Source of the DNA: Collinsella tanakaei
GTDB lineage: Bacteria > Actinomycetota > Coriobacteriia > Coriobacteriales > Coriobacteriaceae
Direction of reading: 5' to 3'
Length of the DNA: 64,000 nt
Assembly (NCBI RefSeq): GCF_016902615.1
Contig: NZ_JACJMB010000002.1
Span: forward strand, 1-64,000
Shown: positions 28,438 through 36,583 of the stretch, in pieces
Layout: every line of letters starts with the position of its first letter
Position numbering within the stretch: position 1 is the stretch's first letter
Position numbers and translations under genes: made by a program
Notes under the pieces: generated by a model
The model's database searches: none
Told to the model about the DNA's origin: nothing
The model's input: the letters and a program-made list of their open reading frames with translations, nothing else

Positions 28438-28521
28438 GCCTTCTTCACTGTCAGAAATTTCAATCCCAGCGTCGCCTAAGAAAGCAAGCGAACCCAAACG
28501 TCGTCCAACGGCTCGCCCACC

Positions 28522-28565
28522 CCTTCGCCGCAGGCAGCGCTAGCTGCGTGTGCACCGAAGGGGCT
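28522..28565. terminator. Terminator-like hairpin between moron and fibre gene
   Basis: CCCCTTCG at 28522-28529 pairs with CGAAGGGG at 28558-28565; an inner GCAGC/GCTGC stem continues it. It lies between convergent genes and may end both the moron and the fibre transcript, although lysis genes lie beyond on the leftward strand. Confidence 0.6.
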
Positions 28566-28577
28566 TCAGTCAGCCTC

Positions 28578-29957
28578 TCACTTCGCCGTCAGATACCCCG
28601 GAGCCCCCGGCGGCTCGTCGATCCGGCAGTAGTCCTCGTCCCTGCCACCGCTGTCGTATGTCGTCCCCGCGCCGCCCACCAGCGCCTCGCAGCCGTAGAA
28701 CATGCCGGACCCCTCGCACCCCGCGGGCAGCGACCAGTCCGCATCCACCCAGATAGTCTCCAGGTTCGAGCACCCCGAGAAGCAGTAGAACAGGTCCGTG
28801 AGCCCCTCGGTCGGAAACCCGGACAGGTCGAGCTCGGTGAGCCCGTCGCAGCTCGAGAACGCGTAGCGCATCTCCCGGACCTCCGGCAGGTTGGAGAGCC
28901 CGGCGACCTCGGCCATCTCCCCGTCGGTGTAGAACCAGTACGACAGGTTCGCGTACGTAAGCCCCGACAGGTCCTCGGAAAACGTCGCCTTCAGCACGTC
29001 CACCCCGGCATCGTCCCAGGCGCGCGACCCGATCGCCCGGTAGCGCGCCGTCGCGCACATCCGCGAGCTCAGCGCGACCTCGCGTCCCTCCTCGGGCTCG
29101 GGATCCAGCGTCAGCACGAGCTCGCCGTCGGCGTACAGGTGGCACGCCACCCATTCGCGCGCATCGGCCGCGGGATCCGTCAGGATGCCGTCCTCGCCGA
29201 ACCCCAGGTGCCCGTCGACGTCCTCGCCGTAGTCGGGCGAATAGCCCATCCCGCCCACCAGGCGGTTGCACCCGTAGAGGCCAAGGCTGCCCGTCTGCTC
29301 TCCGGCAGGCTCCCATCTGGCAGCGTACACGCTCTCCAGCGAAGGGCAGCTCGAGAACACCTGATCGAAGCTCAGCGCGCCCTCGAGCGCCTCGAACCCC
29401 CGCACCTCGGTCATCTGCTGCAGGCTTTGGAACAGGTGCGACGCGTTGGTCAGGCCGCCGCCCGCGAAGTCCGAGTCTATCAGCGCCCGCAGCACCTCGC
29501 TGCGCCGCGTGCGCCAGGGGATGTCGCTCGAGGACGAGAAGCCCTCGGCCGGGATCTCCCATCCCTCCAGGATCACCGCCCCCTCCACGTCGGAGGACCG
29601 GCCGTCGCGGTAGTTCAGCTCGAGCGTCCCGTCGGAGAGCAGCAGCGCGCGCATCTTGACCCCCGTGTCCCATGTGAGCGCGCGGATCGCCGCAGGCATC
29701 TCGGCGGGGGTGTAGGTCGCCGTCGACCCGTTCTGCGTGCGGATCGCGTCGGCCAGGAGCTCGAACACGACCTCGGAGAGGATCCCGGTGCCCGCCTCGG
29801 GCGCGGCGGCGAGCCCCGCGCCCTCGCGCGTCCCGTCCATCTCCAGCACCCGCGAGCTCATCTCCAGCGGCATGTAGCGCGCCTGCTGCCCGTTCTGCTC
29901 GCGGATCGCGTTGGCGATCTCGGTCAGGAGCGCCTTGGTAACCGTTCCCACAGCCAT
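28578..29957 (-). CDS. Tail fibre/receptor-binding protein with BspA-like leucine-rich segment
   Basis: A 459-residue protein. Two copies of a fibre-attachment module open it (LLTEIANAIREQNGQQARYM near residue 10 and LLADAIRTQNGSTATYTPAE near 67). Towards the C-terminus come DUF285/BspA-type units (MRYAFSSCDGLTELDLSGFP, LFYCFSGCSNLETIWVDADW, MFYGCEALVGG). Such folds are displayed and bind surfaces. Position after the collagen-like gene fits a host-recognition tip. No chaperone was seen. Confidence 0.7.
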   Translation of the reverse strand: MAVGTVTKALLTEIANAIREQNGQQARYMPLEMSSRVLEMDGTREGAGLAAAPEAGTGILSEVVFELLADAIRTQNGSTATYTPAEMPAAIRALTWDTGVKMRALLLSDGTLELNYRDGRSSDVEGAVILEGWEIPAEGFSSSSDIPWRTRRSEVLRALIDSDFAGGGLTNASHLFQSLQQMTEVRGFEALEGALSFDQVFSSCPSLESVYAARWEPAGEQTGSLGLYGCNRLVGGMGYSPDYGEDVDGHLGFGEDGILTDPAADAREWVACHLYADGELVLTLDPEPEEGREVALSSRMCATARYRAIGSRAWDDAGVDVLKATFSEDLSGLTYANLSYWFYTDGEMAEVAGLSNLPEVREMRYAFSSCDGLTELDLSGFPTEGLTDLFYCFSGCSNLETIWVDADWSLPAGCEGSGMFYGCEALVGGAGTTYDSGGRDEDYCRIDEPPGAPGYLTAK

Positions 29958-31448
29958 CTAGAACTCCATCTCGGAAAGATCGTCCAGGTCCTCGATCGCC
30001 TGGTCCACATAGGCCTTCGTCGCGTACGCGGAAAGGTCGGGCGCGCTGCCCGGCGCCCCGTCCGCGCCCGGCTCTCCCTGCGGCCCGGGCTCCCCGGCCT
30101 CGCCCTTGAGGCCCGAGAAGGCGAACGCGAACGTCCGCGCCCCCGGCGTACCGCCCATCGTCACGGTGACCGCGGGCGTCCCCGTGGACCCGTCCACCGT
30201 GGCGGTCGCCCCCACGATGTCGGCATCGGCCCCGTCGGCCCCGTCGGCCCCGTTCTCGCCGTCTGCGCCGTCGGCACCCGCCGGCCCGCGCAGCGCCTCC
30301 AGCTGCTCCGCCGTGAAGTCCGAGTACGAGAACGCTTCGCCGGGGTCGCCCTTGTCGCCCTTCGGCCCCGCGAGGTCGGCCGAGCTCGTCCCGCTTGCGC
30401 TCGTCACGGTGAGCACCGTGCCGTCCCACGAGTGCGTGCAGCTCGTGCCGTGCCTGATCACGCGCGCCTCCGCGTGCTGGTGGTCCCAGATCTGGATCTT
30501 GATGCCCTCATCCTCGGGATAGCTGACGAAGAACACCTGCGGGCTGATGCCGTCCGCACCGTCGGCCCCGTCCGCCCCGGCCGGCCCGCGCAGCGCCTCC
30601 AGCTGCTCGGGCGTGAAGTCGGAGTACTCGAACGCGTCGCCCGTATCGCCCTTCTCGCCGCGCAGCGCCGCCACCTGCTCCTCGGTGAGGTCGTCGAACG
30701 TGAGCGCGTCGCCCTTCTGCCCGTGCGCGAGCGTCGCGGTCGTGGTGCCGGAAGCGTCCGTCACGGTGATGAGCGCGCCGGCCTCGGTCTGCTCCACCTT
30801 CGCCGTCGGGCTCACGCCGTCCTGCCCGTCGGCGCCCGCGGCGCCCGGCTCGCCGTCGAAGTCGCCGCGCTCCGCCGCCGCGAGCAGGTCGTCCTTCGCC
30901 TCGGTCGCCGCCGTGGCCGCAGCCGTAGCGGCGGCGATCGCGGCGGACGCCGCCTGCTGCGCCTTCTCGACGGCATCGTCGATCAGCTCGTCGGCCTCCT
31001 CGAACTTCCGGATCGCCTCCAGAAACATCGAGTACCCGTCGCCGCCCGAGCCCTCGACGCCGCCGAGCGCCGCCGCCACGCGCACGGCGAACGGCGCGGA
31101 CGAGATCGCCTCGTCACCGCCGCAGACCACCACCTGCGCGTCGACCGTGCCCTCCGCGCACGCCATCGAGGCGGGCCAGAACACACGGAACCGGCCGTGC
31201 TCGGCGTCCACCGCCTCGAACGGCTCGCAACCGCGCGCCCGCGCCTCGCGGTGGCGCCACAGCAGGTATGCCGTCGCGCCCGTAAGGTCGACCGCCTCGC
31301 CGCCGCGCACCACGGAAAGGTCCATGCCGCGCCCCCGCGCGTCTGCGGGCGAGGCGAGAAGCGGCATCCGCAGCGGCGCGTCGGCGCCGTCCCACGTCAC
31401 CTCGTACAGCCCGTCGCCCGCAAGCGCAAACGTCTCCTCGTCAGCCAT
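29958..31448 (-). CDS. Baseplate/fibre protein with BppU-like N-terminus and collagen-like repeats
   Basis: A 496-residue structural protein. The N-terminal 120 residues (ending in [16 protein letters not shown]) match the pattern of BppU/upper-baseplate domains. Glycine-rich collagen-like runs ([19 protein letters not shown] and similar) alternate with repeated blocks [20 protein letters not shown], present at least twice. It ends DDLSEMEF, nearly the same octapeptide as the adjacent tail-tip gene. Likely a trimeric fibre shaft. Confidence 0.72.
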   Translation of the reverse strand: MADEETFALAGDGLYEVTWDGADAPLRMPLLASPADARGRGMDLSVVRGGEAVDLTGATAYLLWRHREARARGCEPFEAVDAEHGRFRVFWPASMACAEGTVDAQVVVCGGDEAISSAPFAVRVAAALGGVEGSGGDGYSMFLEAIRKFEEADELIDDAVEKAQQAASAAIAAATAAATAATEAKDDLLAAAERGDFDGEPGAAGADGQDGVSPTAKVEQTEAGALITVTDASGTTTATLAHGQKGDALTFDDLTEEQVAALRGEKGDTGDAFEYSDFTPEQLEALRGPAGADGADGADGISPQVFFVSYPEDEGIKIQIWDHQHAEARVIRHGTSCTHSWDGTVLTVTSASGTSSADLAGPKGDKGDPGEAFSYSDFTAEQLEALRGPAGADGADGENGADGADGADADIVGATATVDGSTGTPAVTVTMGGTPGARTFAFAFSGLKGEAGEPGPQGEPGADGAPGSAPDLSAYATKAYVDQAIEDLDDLSEMEF

Positions 31449-31449
31449 G

Positions 31450-32643
31450 TCAGAACTCCATCTCGCTCAGATCCTCCAGGGAGGAGACCGCCCCCGCGGC
31501 GGCGGCTGCGGCCTCGCCGGCGGCGGAAGCCGCCTCCTCGACCGTGGCCACGCGCGCCGCCACGTCGGCGGACGCCGACCACGACGTGCGCTCCACGGTC
31601 CCCAGCGCAAGCCGGCGCACGATCCCGCCCGCGCCGAGCTCCCGCACGCGCCGCACGCATCGCGCCGTGAACCTCCACGGAGGCACCCGCGCGTCGTCGC
31701 ACACCGCGACGTCGTCTCCCAGCCCCACGAAGCCGCAGCCGCAGACCCGAGCCGCCTCGGCCTCGTAGGCCACGCGGGGACGGCTCAGCCGCGCAAGCTC
31801 CGCCTCGGTGAGCGCCTTCAGCTCGGAGGCGTCCTCGCACTCGGCGAACACCACGCATCCGAACCGGTGCGCCCTGCCGCCGGAACCGTCGGGCCGCCCC
31901 CACACCAGGCGCGCCTCGTCGCTGCCCACCCAGTTCACGCCGTTGTTCACGGCGCCGAAGGTCAGCCGCCTGGCGTAGCCGCCGGTATGCTCGCCGCTCT
32001 CGTCCAGGACCGGCAGCCCGCGCCCAAATCCGTAGAGCGCCGTGAACACCTCGTCCTCCAGCACCGTGCGCGTGCAGGCCATGAGCCCCTTGCCGCGCGT
32101 GAGCCGCGCCCCGCGCCAGCCCCCGCGCCGCGCGGGCAGCGACACCGTGCGCCCGGCGACGCGCCCGCCCTCCACGGCTATCGAGCACTCGAGCTCGCCG
32201 CCCCAGACCTCCTCGACGCGCCTCAGCGCGGCGAGCGCGTTCACGTGGTAGAGCAGGCAGCCGTGCCGCGCATCGCCCGCGCCCACGTAGCCCGCGGTCC
32301 AGCGCGTGTGGGCCAGCACGGCGGCGAGCGCCTCGGCGGCGGTCTTCGCGGACAGGCGCTCCTCCTCGATGAAGTCGCCCAGAAGCTCGCTTATGGAGGA
32401 CTCGGCGTACACATGCGCAGCCCCCGTGAGCGGCTCGTCGGTGCGCACCACCACGTGCTCGCGCCAGGCGCCGTCCTCGGGGTCTCGCCACAGCAGGCGG
32501 GACCCCTTCTCGGGCGCCGCCGCGCAGTCGAACTCGATCGTGTCCTCGCCGCCCAGCTCCTCGGTGTGCGTGAGCGAGGCCACGGCAGACAGGATCCCCA
32601 GCGGGCTGTCGAAGCGGTCGAAGAGGTAGATCGCCGGAACCAT
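31450..32643 (-). CDS. Tail-tip protein (prophage tail/Tal-like)
   Basis: A 397-residue protein of the phage minor structural/tail-associated family that follows Dit in siphoviruses. It opens [20 protein letters not shown] and contains DTIEFDCAA, typical of the baseplate-hub-like N-terminal domain. The C-terminus is an alanine-rich helix ending [11 protein letters not shown]. It is too short to include a separate lytic domain. It should bridge the distal tail ring to the fibre. Confidence 0.7.
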   Translation of the reverse strand: MVPAIYLFDRFDSPLGILSAVASLTHTEELGGEDTIEFDCAAAPEKGSRLLWRDPEDGAWREHVVVRTDEPLTGAAHVYAESSISELLGDFIEEERLSAKTAAEALAAVLAHTRWTAGYVGAGDARHGCLLYHVNALAALRRVEEVWGGELECSIAVEGGRVAGRTVSLPARRGGWRGARLTRGKGLMACTRTVLEDEVFTALYGFGRGLPVLDESGEHTGGYARRLTFGAVNNGVNWVGSDEARLVWGRPDGSGGRAHRFGCVVFAECEDASELKALTEAELARLSRPRVAYEAEAARVCGCGFVGLGDDVAVCDDARVPPWRFTARCVRRVRELGAGGIVRRLALGTVERTSWSASADVAARVATVEEAASAAGEAAAAAAGAVSSLEDLSEMEF

Positions 32644-33360
32644 CTACAGCCACCTCTCCGTCCACGCCACCTCGTGCGCCGAGCACCCGGAGAACGTCAG
32701 GACGCGCGCGCCGGGCGAGAGCGAGAAGAACGTGCTCTCCACGCCCACGTCGGCGGAGGCGTCCTCGCCGTCCACCGTCACGGACTCGGCGGCGAAGTCC
32801 ATCACCACCTCGTCCCCGGCGGAGAGGCCCCGCTCGACCAGCACGAAGCGCCCGCCGCCGTCCGTCACCTTCACGGCGGAGCCGGCCGCGGCCGTCAGCG
32901 TCATCACGGGCAGCGTCGGCCAGGTGCCCAGCACCTCGAGCTCCGTCCCCGCGCAGGAGCGCCCCGCGCCGTACGCCACCGGGTCGTAGCACGTGAAATC
33001 CACGGCGCACGAGCCGCCCTCGAAAAGGTTGTCCCAGTCCGAGACGCCCGTCACCACCGCGTCGCGCCACGTGAGCGCGTCCTCGCCGGGCAGGGCGAGG
33101 TCCCCGCCGCCGGGCGCGCAGAGCCATGCGCGCAGCAGAGCCCGCAGGCGCGACAGCTCGCCCGGCGTCATCTGCGACCCCGCGTCCAGGTGCAGCCGCA
33201 GCCGCACCTCGCGCGGCGGCAGCTCGCAGCCCAGAAGCAGCGCGCCGGGCCTGCCCGGCACCGCGAGCGCGCGCGGCTCCAGGGCGTGCGCCGCCGGCTC
33301 CTCAAGCTCCGCCTGGACATACGGGGAGAAGTCGCGCCCCGCGTAGGAGAACCCGCTCAC
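32644..33360 (-). CDS. Distal tail protein (Dit-like)
   Basis: A 238-residue protein with Dit features: an N-terminal FSYAGRDFSPYV beta segment, REVRLRLHLDAGS, WRDAVVTGVSDWDNLFEGGS and FTCYDPVAYG. It starts at GTG overlapping the preceding stop (GTGA). Dit forms the ring at the tube end, so a long tail is implied, yet no tube or tape-measure gene precedes it. Confidence 0.72.
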   Translation of the reverse strand: MSGFSYAGRDFSPYVQAELEEPAAHALEPRALAVPGRPGALLLGCELPPREVRLRLHLDAGSQMTPGELSRLRALLRAWLCAPGGGDLALPGEDALTWRDAVVTGVSDWDNLFEGGSCAVDFTCYDPVAYGAGRSCAGTELEVLGTWPTLPVMTLTAAAGSAVKVTDGGGRFVLVERGLSAGDEVVMDFAAESVTVDGEDASADVGVESTFFSLSPGARVLTFSGCSAHEVAWTERWL

Positions 33361-33536
33361 AGCCGCCCCCGGGCGCGCCCGTACGCGGTGGCGCGCCGCT
33401 GCTGCTCGCGCCCCATCCGGTCGGTCTCGGATGCGCTGCGCCGGCTCTCGTCCCGCGCATCGCGGTGAGCCGGTCCCTTCTTGGAATCGTCGCGGACTCG
33501 CTGCCCGCGCACGCGCCCATGTCCGTTACCCAACAT
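33357..33536 (-). CDS. 59-residue basic protein at the site of the missing tail genes
   Basis: A short frame MLGNGHGRVRGQRVRDDSKK, then GPAHRDARDESRRSASETDR and MGREQQRRATAYGRARGRL. It overlaps the tail-terminator gene at its start and the Dit gene at its stop. Strongly basic and charged. It occupies exactly the place where major tail protein, chaperones and tape measure normally lie, so it may be a small linker gene or a remnant of a deleted one. Confidence 0.5.
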   Translation of the reverse strand: MLGNGHGRVRGQRVRDDSKKGPAHRDARDESRRSASETDRMGREQQRRATAYGRARGRL

Positions 33537-33924
33537 GCCTCACCACCGTGCAGATCAAGGTGAACCCCCACAGCCACCGCCCGGACCCGTCGCGCCCGCG
33601 CGGCCCGGCGCCGCCGGAGTCGGCCGAGGCGATCCTTACCCCGTCGACGTCGATCGGCCACGCCGCCCCGCGCAGCGCCCGCTCGGCATCCAGGCAAACG
33701 GCCTCCGCGGCCCCGGCCTCCTCGCGGCACGTGAGCACATCGACGTCCACGCGCCCGCGCTCGCTGCCGTCAGCCAGCCGCGCTTCCCGCGCGAAGGGCC
33801 CCTGGGTCACCACGATCGGCTCGGCGCAAAACCCAGCCGAGGGCGGCGCGCAGAACACGCCCGCGAAGCCCAGCGCACAGAGCATCGACGCCACCGCGCC
33901 CGCCACATCGCCGCAAGGAGCCAT
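33526..33924 (-). CDS. Probable tail-terminator/tail-completion protein
   Basis: A 132-residue protein from ATG 33924 that overlaps the stop of the preceding connector gene. The C-terminal RDGSGRWLWGFTLICTVVRH is the pattern at the end of many small siphoviral tail-terminator proteins. The call rests on size, ending and position among head-tail joining genes. Confidence 0.5.
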   Translation of the reverse strand: MAPCGDVAGAVASMLCALGFAGVFCAPPSAGFCAEPIVVTQGPFAREARLADGSERGRVDVDVLTCREEAGAAEAVCLDAERALRGAAWPIDVDGVRIASADSGGAGPRGRDGSGRWLWGFTLICTVVRHVG

Positions 33925-34253
33925 CAGCCCACCTCCAGTTCCCAGTGGTGCACGTGCCCGCGCACCACGCAGCAGCGCCGGCACCTGAGTACGTGCACGC
34001 TCGGTCCCGCGCCCACCAGCACGCGCGACCCCACGGGAACCTCGAAGGCGCCCTCCGAGCTCACTGCGTCAACGAAGATCCGTCCCGCGCCGCCGTCCGC
34101 GCTGCGGTGGGCGTCGTCCACGGCGGACTCCGCACGCTCGAAGCGCACGTGCCTCACCAGCACGGACGGCCCGTACGTCCCGTCGCCCGCGGCCGGCCGC
34201 ACCAGCATGTCGTCGGGCAGAAGCCTTCTCGGTATCGGCCTCAGAAAGCGCAT
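33924..34253 (-). CDS. Probable head-closure/minor capsid protein
   Basis: A 109-residue protein (MRFLRPIPRRLLPDDMLVRP, ending GHVHHWELEVG) placed after the adaptor gene, in the position and size range of gp16/HCP-type head-closure proteins. It abuts the preceding stop and overlaps the next start. Confidence 0.5.
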   Translation of the reverse strand: MRFLRPIPRRLLPDDMLVRPAAGDGTYGPSVLVRHVRFERAESAVDDAHRSADGGAGRIFVDAVSSEGAFEVPVGSRVLVGAGPSVHVLRCRRCCVVRGHVHHWELEVG

Positions 34254-34637
34254 CTACCTCACCCCGCTCCAGCAAAGCCCTGTTCCCGCCAGCTCCGCGA
34301 GCGCCGCCTCCCGCGCCACCTCGGCGCCGGTCGTCCCGTCGTCGCGGTAGTTCGTCACGGAGAAGGACCCTATCGAGAAGCCGCCCACGCGCCCCTCGCC
34401 GTACTCGGCGAAGGCGTCCGCGGCCGCGCACACGGCGCGCCGCCAGGCGTCTGCCTGATCGTCGTCCCAACCGCCCTGCACCTCGCGCGCACCGGTGAGC
34501 GACCCGACCATGCGCACGGCGGCGGGCATCACCTCGGAGAAGTCCGCCGCCGGCAGCGCCCCGCCGTACCCGTCCTGGTAGAACTCATAGGAGACGGGCG
34601 CGGGGCCGCAGCCCGCCGCGCCCGTCGCCCCGTCCAT
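34254..34637 (-). CDS. Probable head-tail adaptor protein
   Basis: A 127-residue protein starting at an ATG fused to the capsid stop (TGATG). It has helical stretches (DDQADAWRRAVCAAADAFAE) and ends with AREAALAELAGTGLCWSG. Location immediately after the capsid gene and size fit the gp15/gp6-type adaptor below the portal. Confidence 0.5.
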   Translation of the reverse strand: MDGATGAAGCGPAPVSYEFYQDGYGGALPAADFSEVMPAAVRMVGSLTGAREVQGGWDDDQADAWRRAVCAAADAFAEYGEGRVGGFSIGSFSVTNYRDDGTTGAEVAREAALAELAGTGLCWSGVR

Positions 34638-35653
34638 CAGGCCAGCGGCGCGCAGGAGACGTGCACGCCGTCCAGCTTGTTGTCCAGCAGCTCCACGATG
34701 CCGTACTTGCGGTACTTCATCATGTAGCTGTCCAGGTTCTCCAGCTCGTCCGGGCTGAACACGCGGCTCGCCACGTGCTTGTCGAACTTGATCACCGCCG
34801 AGCGCTCCACCACCATGAAGTTGATGGGCGCGCCCGCGCCCACGAGCTCGTAGTACGTGGAGAGGCCGCTCGAGCTCGGGCTCGCCACCTTGGTGTAGGT
34901 GCCGGAGCTCTCGGTGAAGTAGGTCTTGCCCGAGACCACGGAGGTGTCCTCCGTGAGCTGGTAGGTCCCCTCGGCGCGCGAGTACCCGAACTGGTCCTCC
35001 TCGCCGGAGTTGAGCGCGATCGCGCTGTAGAAGCGCGTCTGCGGCACCTCCACGACGCGGCTGAAGCGCTCGAGCACGCGGTTGCTGCGCGCGGGGTTCG
35101 CGAGCGAGAAGTCGTCCAGCACGCCCTTGAGCGTCGGCGTGATGAAGAGGATGCGCGAGCCGGTCGTCACCTCCGCCTCGTCCATCGCGTTCGTCGCGGC
35201 GCGCAGGCTCGCGAGCACGTCCTCGGCGTCGGCGTCGGCGAAGTCCTCGACGGCGGGCGTCACGCCCTCGTGCCCCGCGATCTCGGAGAAGGTGAAGGCG
35301 TCCGCCTCCGGGGCGACCTGCGTGCGCTGCAGCTCGGAGCCCGCCGCCACGAAGCAGTCGAGGACGCCCGCCTCCTCCACGTCCATCACGTCCGCGAGCA
35401 GCTTGATGCCGCGGTCGTAGTTGAACGTCTTGGTCTCGAACTCGTAGGTGATCGAGCCGGTCTTGTAGCCCACGTTGCGCGTGTAGTCGCCGAGCCCCGT
35501 CACCTCGATTTTCGGAATCATGATCTCCTTGGCGTTGCGACCGGCGCGCGCCATGCGGCGCGGCGAGTTCAGGCACGTCGAGCACGCCGCACGCTTGTAG
35601 ACCTCGTCGAGAAGCGCCGTGTAGTTCTTGGTGTAGGCAATCGAATTGGCCAT
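34637..35653 (-). CDS. Major capsid protein
   Basis: A 338-residue HK97-fold-sized protein (MANSIAYTKNYTALLDEVYK, IEVTGLGDYTRNVGYKTGSI, VERSAVIKFDKHVASRVFSP). It directly follows a scaffold-like gene. No protease gene was found, so maturation may not need cleavage or use an unrecognised enzyme. Confidence 0.78.
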   Translation of the reverse strand: MANSIAYTKNYTALLDEVYKRAACSTCLNSPRRMARAGRNAKEIMIPKIEVTGLGDYTRNVGYKTGSITYEFETKTFNYDRGIKLLADVMDVEEAGVLDCFVAAGSELQRTQVAPEADAFTFSEIAGHEGVTPAVEDFADADAEDVLASLRAATNAMDEAEVTTGSRILFITPTLKGVLDDFSLANPARSNRVLERFSRVVEVPQTRFYSAIALNSGEEDQFGYSRAEGTYQLTEDTSVVSGKTYFTESSGTYTKVASPSSSGLSTYYELVGAGAPINFMVVERSAVIKFDKHVASRVFSPDELENLDSYMMKYRKYGIVELLDNKLDGVHVSCAPLA

Positions 35654-35656
35654 CAG

Positions 35657-36193
35657 TTACTCCTCGTCTCCCTCGATGCCGGCGATCTTCCGCCAGCGCT
35701 TCATCTGCGCGCCCTCGTCAGACGCGGCGCCTGCGTTGGGCAGCCCCGTCGTGCCAGCCTGCGCGGGCGTAGACGCACCCGTGCCGAACAGCCAAGGTTC
35801 GGCGATCTTGAGCTTCTCGATGTCGTTGTCGTGGTCTGGCAGGAGCGCGCGGGCCGCCTTGACGTTGCGCGCGCCCGCGAGCTGCAGCTCGAAGCCCACG
35901 CGCTCCTCGTCGCCCCTCCGGCGCAGCTCGTCCATCTCCTTGCGGAGCGCCTCGGCGCCCTCGGCGGTCTTGGCCGCCTCCGCGATCTCGCCCTCGAGCT
36001 CCGCGATGCGCGCGTCGCGCTCCGCGAGCGCCGCCTCGTAGTTCTTCTGCGCTTGCATGGCCACGTCACCGTTGCCGGTCGTATTGGCACCTTGGAACCC
36101 AGCCGTCACCGCCGCCTGCGTCTGGTCGACCTGCGCCTGCGGCTCACCCGCGACCTGCGCCTGCGCGACCGCGCCATCGTTCCCGTCACCCAT
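35657..36193 (-). CDS. Capsid scaffolding protein
   Basis: A 178-residue coiled-coil protein (YEAALAERDARIAELEGEIA, EAAKTAEGAEALRKEMDELR) with Ala/Gln-rich ends, typical of GP20-type phage scaffolds, three bases upstream of the capsid gene. The ATG at 36193 was chosen because the upstream frame extension runs into the structured leader. This is the first structural gene left of the capsule cassette. Confidence 0.75.
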   Translation of the reverse strand: MGDGNDGAVAQAQVAGEPQAQVDQTQAAVTAGFQGANTTGNGDVAMQAQKNYEAALAERDARIAELEGEIAEAAKTAEGAEALRKEMDELRRRGDEERVGFELQLAGARNVKAARALLPDHDNDIEKLKIAEPWLFGTGASTPAQAGTTGLPNAGAASDEGAQMKRWRKIAGIEGDEE

Positions 36194-36286
36194 GAAAAGG
36201 CCCGCCTTTCTCCTCGGGCGGGCAAAGAAATAGCCCGCACCCATCAGATGGGTACAGGCTAAAAACGCGTCACAAAACGAATTATA
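36194..36286 (-). promoter_or_regulatory. Promoter and structured leader of the scaffold-capsid genes
   Basis: On the leftward strand, TATAAT at 36286-36281 gives a -10, without a clear -35. The transcript would begin with ACCCAT/ATGGGT (36240s), then GCGGGC TATTTCTTT GCCCGC, then GCCCGCC/GGCGGGC enclosing GAGGAGAAA. The last two stems share GCCCGC and cannot form together. The final stem holds the purine-rich ribosome-site candidates, and CTTTTC follows just before the ATG, so it might act as terminator or as start-site lock. Confidence 0.55.
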
Positions 36287-36302
36287 CGGGGATTTGTCCT
36301 GC

Positions 36303-36494
36303 CTAATCCTTTATTAAGCCTGTTCCTTTGCAGGTAGGGCAATCTCCTGTCTCGTTGCAAACGTAGCAGGCGGATGTTCCAGTGCCATCGGCTCGAACAT
36401 ACGCAGGCGAAGGGTGCGCGTTGATTCTAATGCGACCCGTTCCATTACAGAGAGAACACTTTCCGGTACCGCGGCAATCTGGGCATTCTTTCAT
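36303..36494 (-). CDS. Small DnaJ-type zinc-finger protein
   Basis: A 63-residue protein with four CxxC pairs: CPDCRGTGKCSLCNGTGRI and CYVCNETGDCPTCKGTGLI. The CxxCxGxG units match the DnaJ/Hsp40 zinc centre without J-domain. Start at 36494 follows AAAGGAAATG. It is the last gene after wecB, less GC-rich than phage genes, and closes the capsule cassette. A role as a folding or regulatory accessory is only a guess. Confidence 0.65.
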   Translation of the reverse strand: MKECPDCRGTGKCSLCNGTGRIRINAHPSPAYVRADGTGTSACYVCNETGDCPTCKGTGLIKD

Positions 36495-36583
36495 GATGCA
36501 TTTCCTTTCGATATTAACAGTCCCACCAGACAAGGATGCTATGTCCGGTATGTATCCGTTAGGGGACTTCGTTCCCGATTTGG

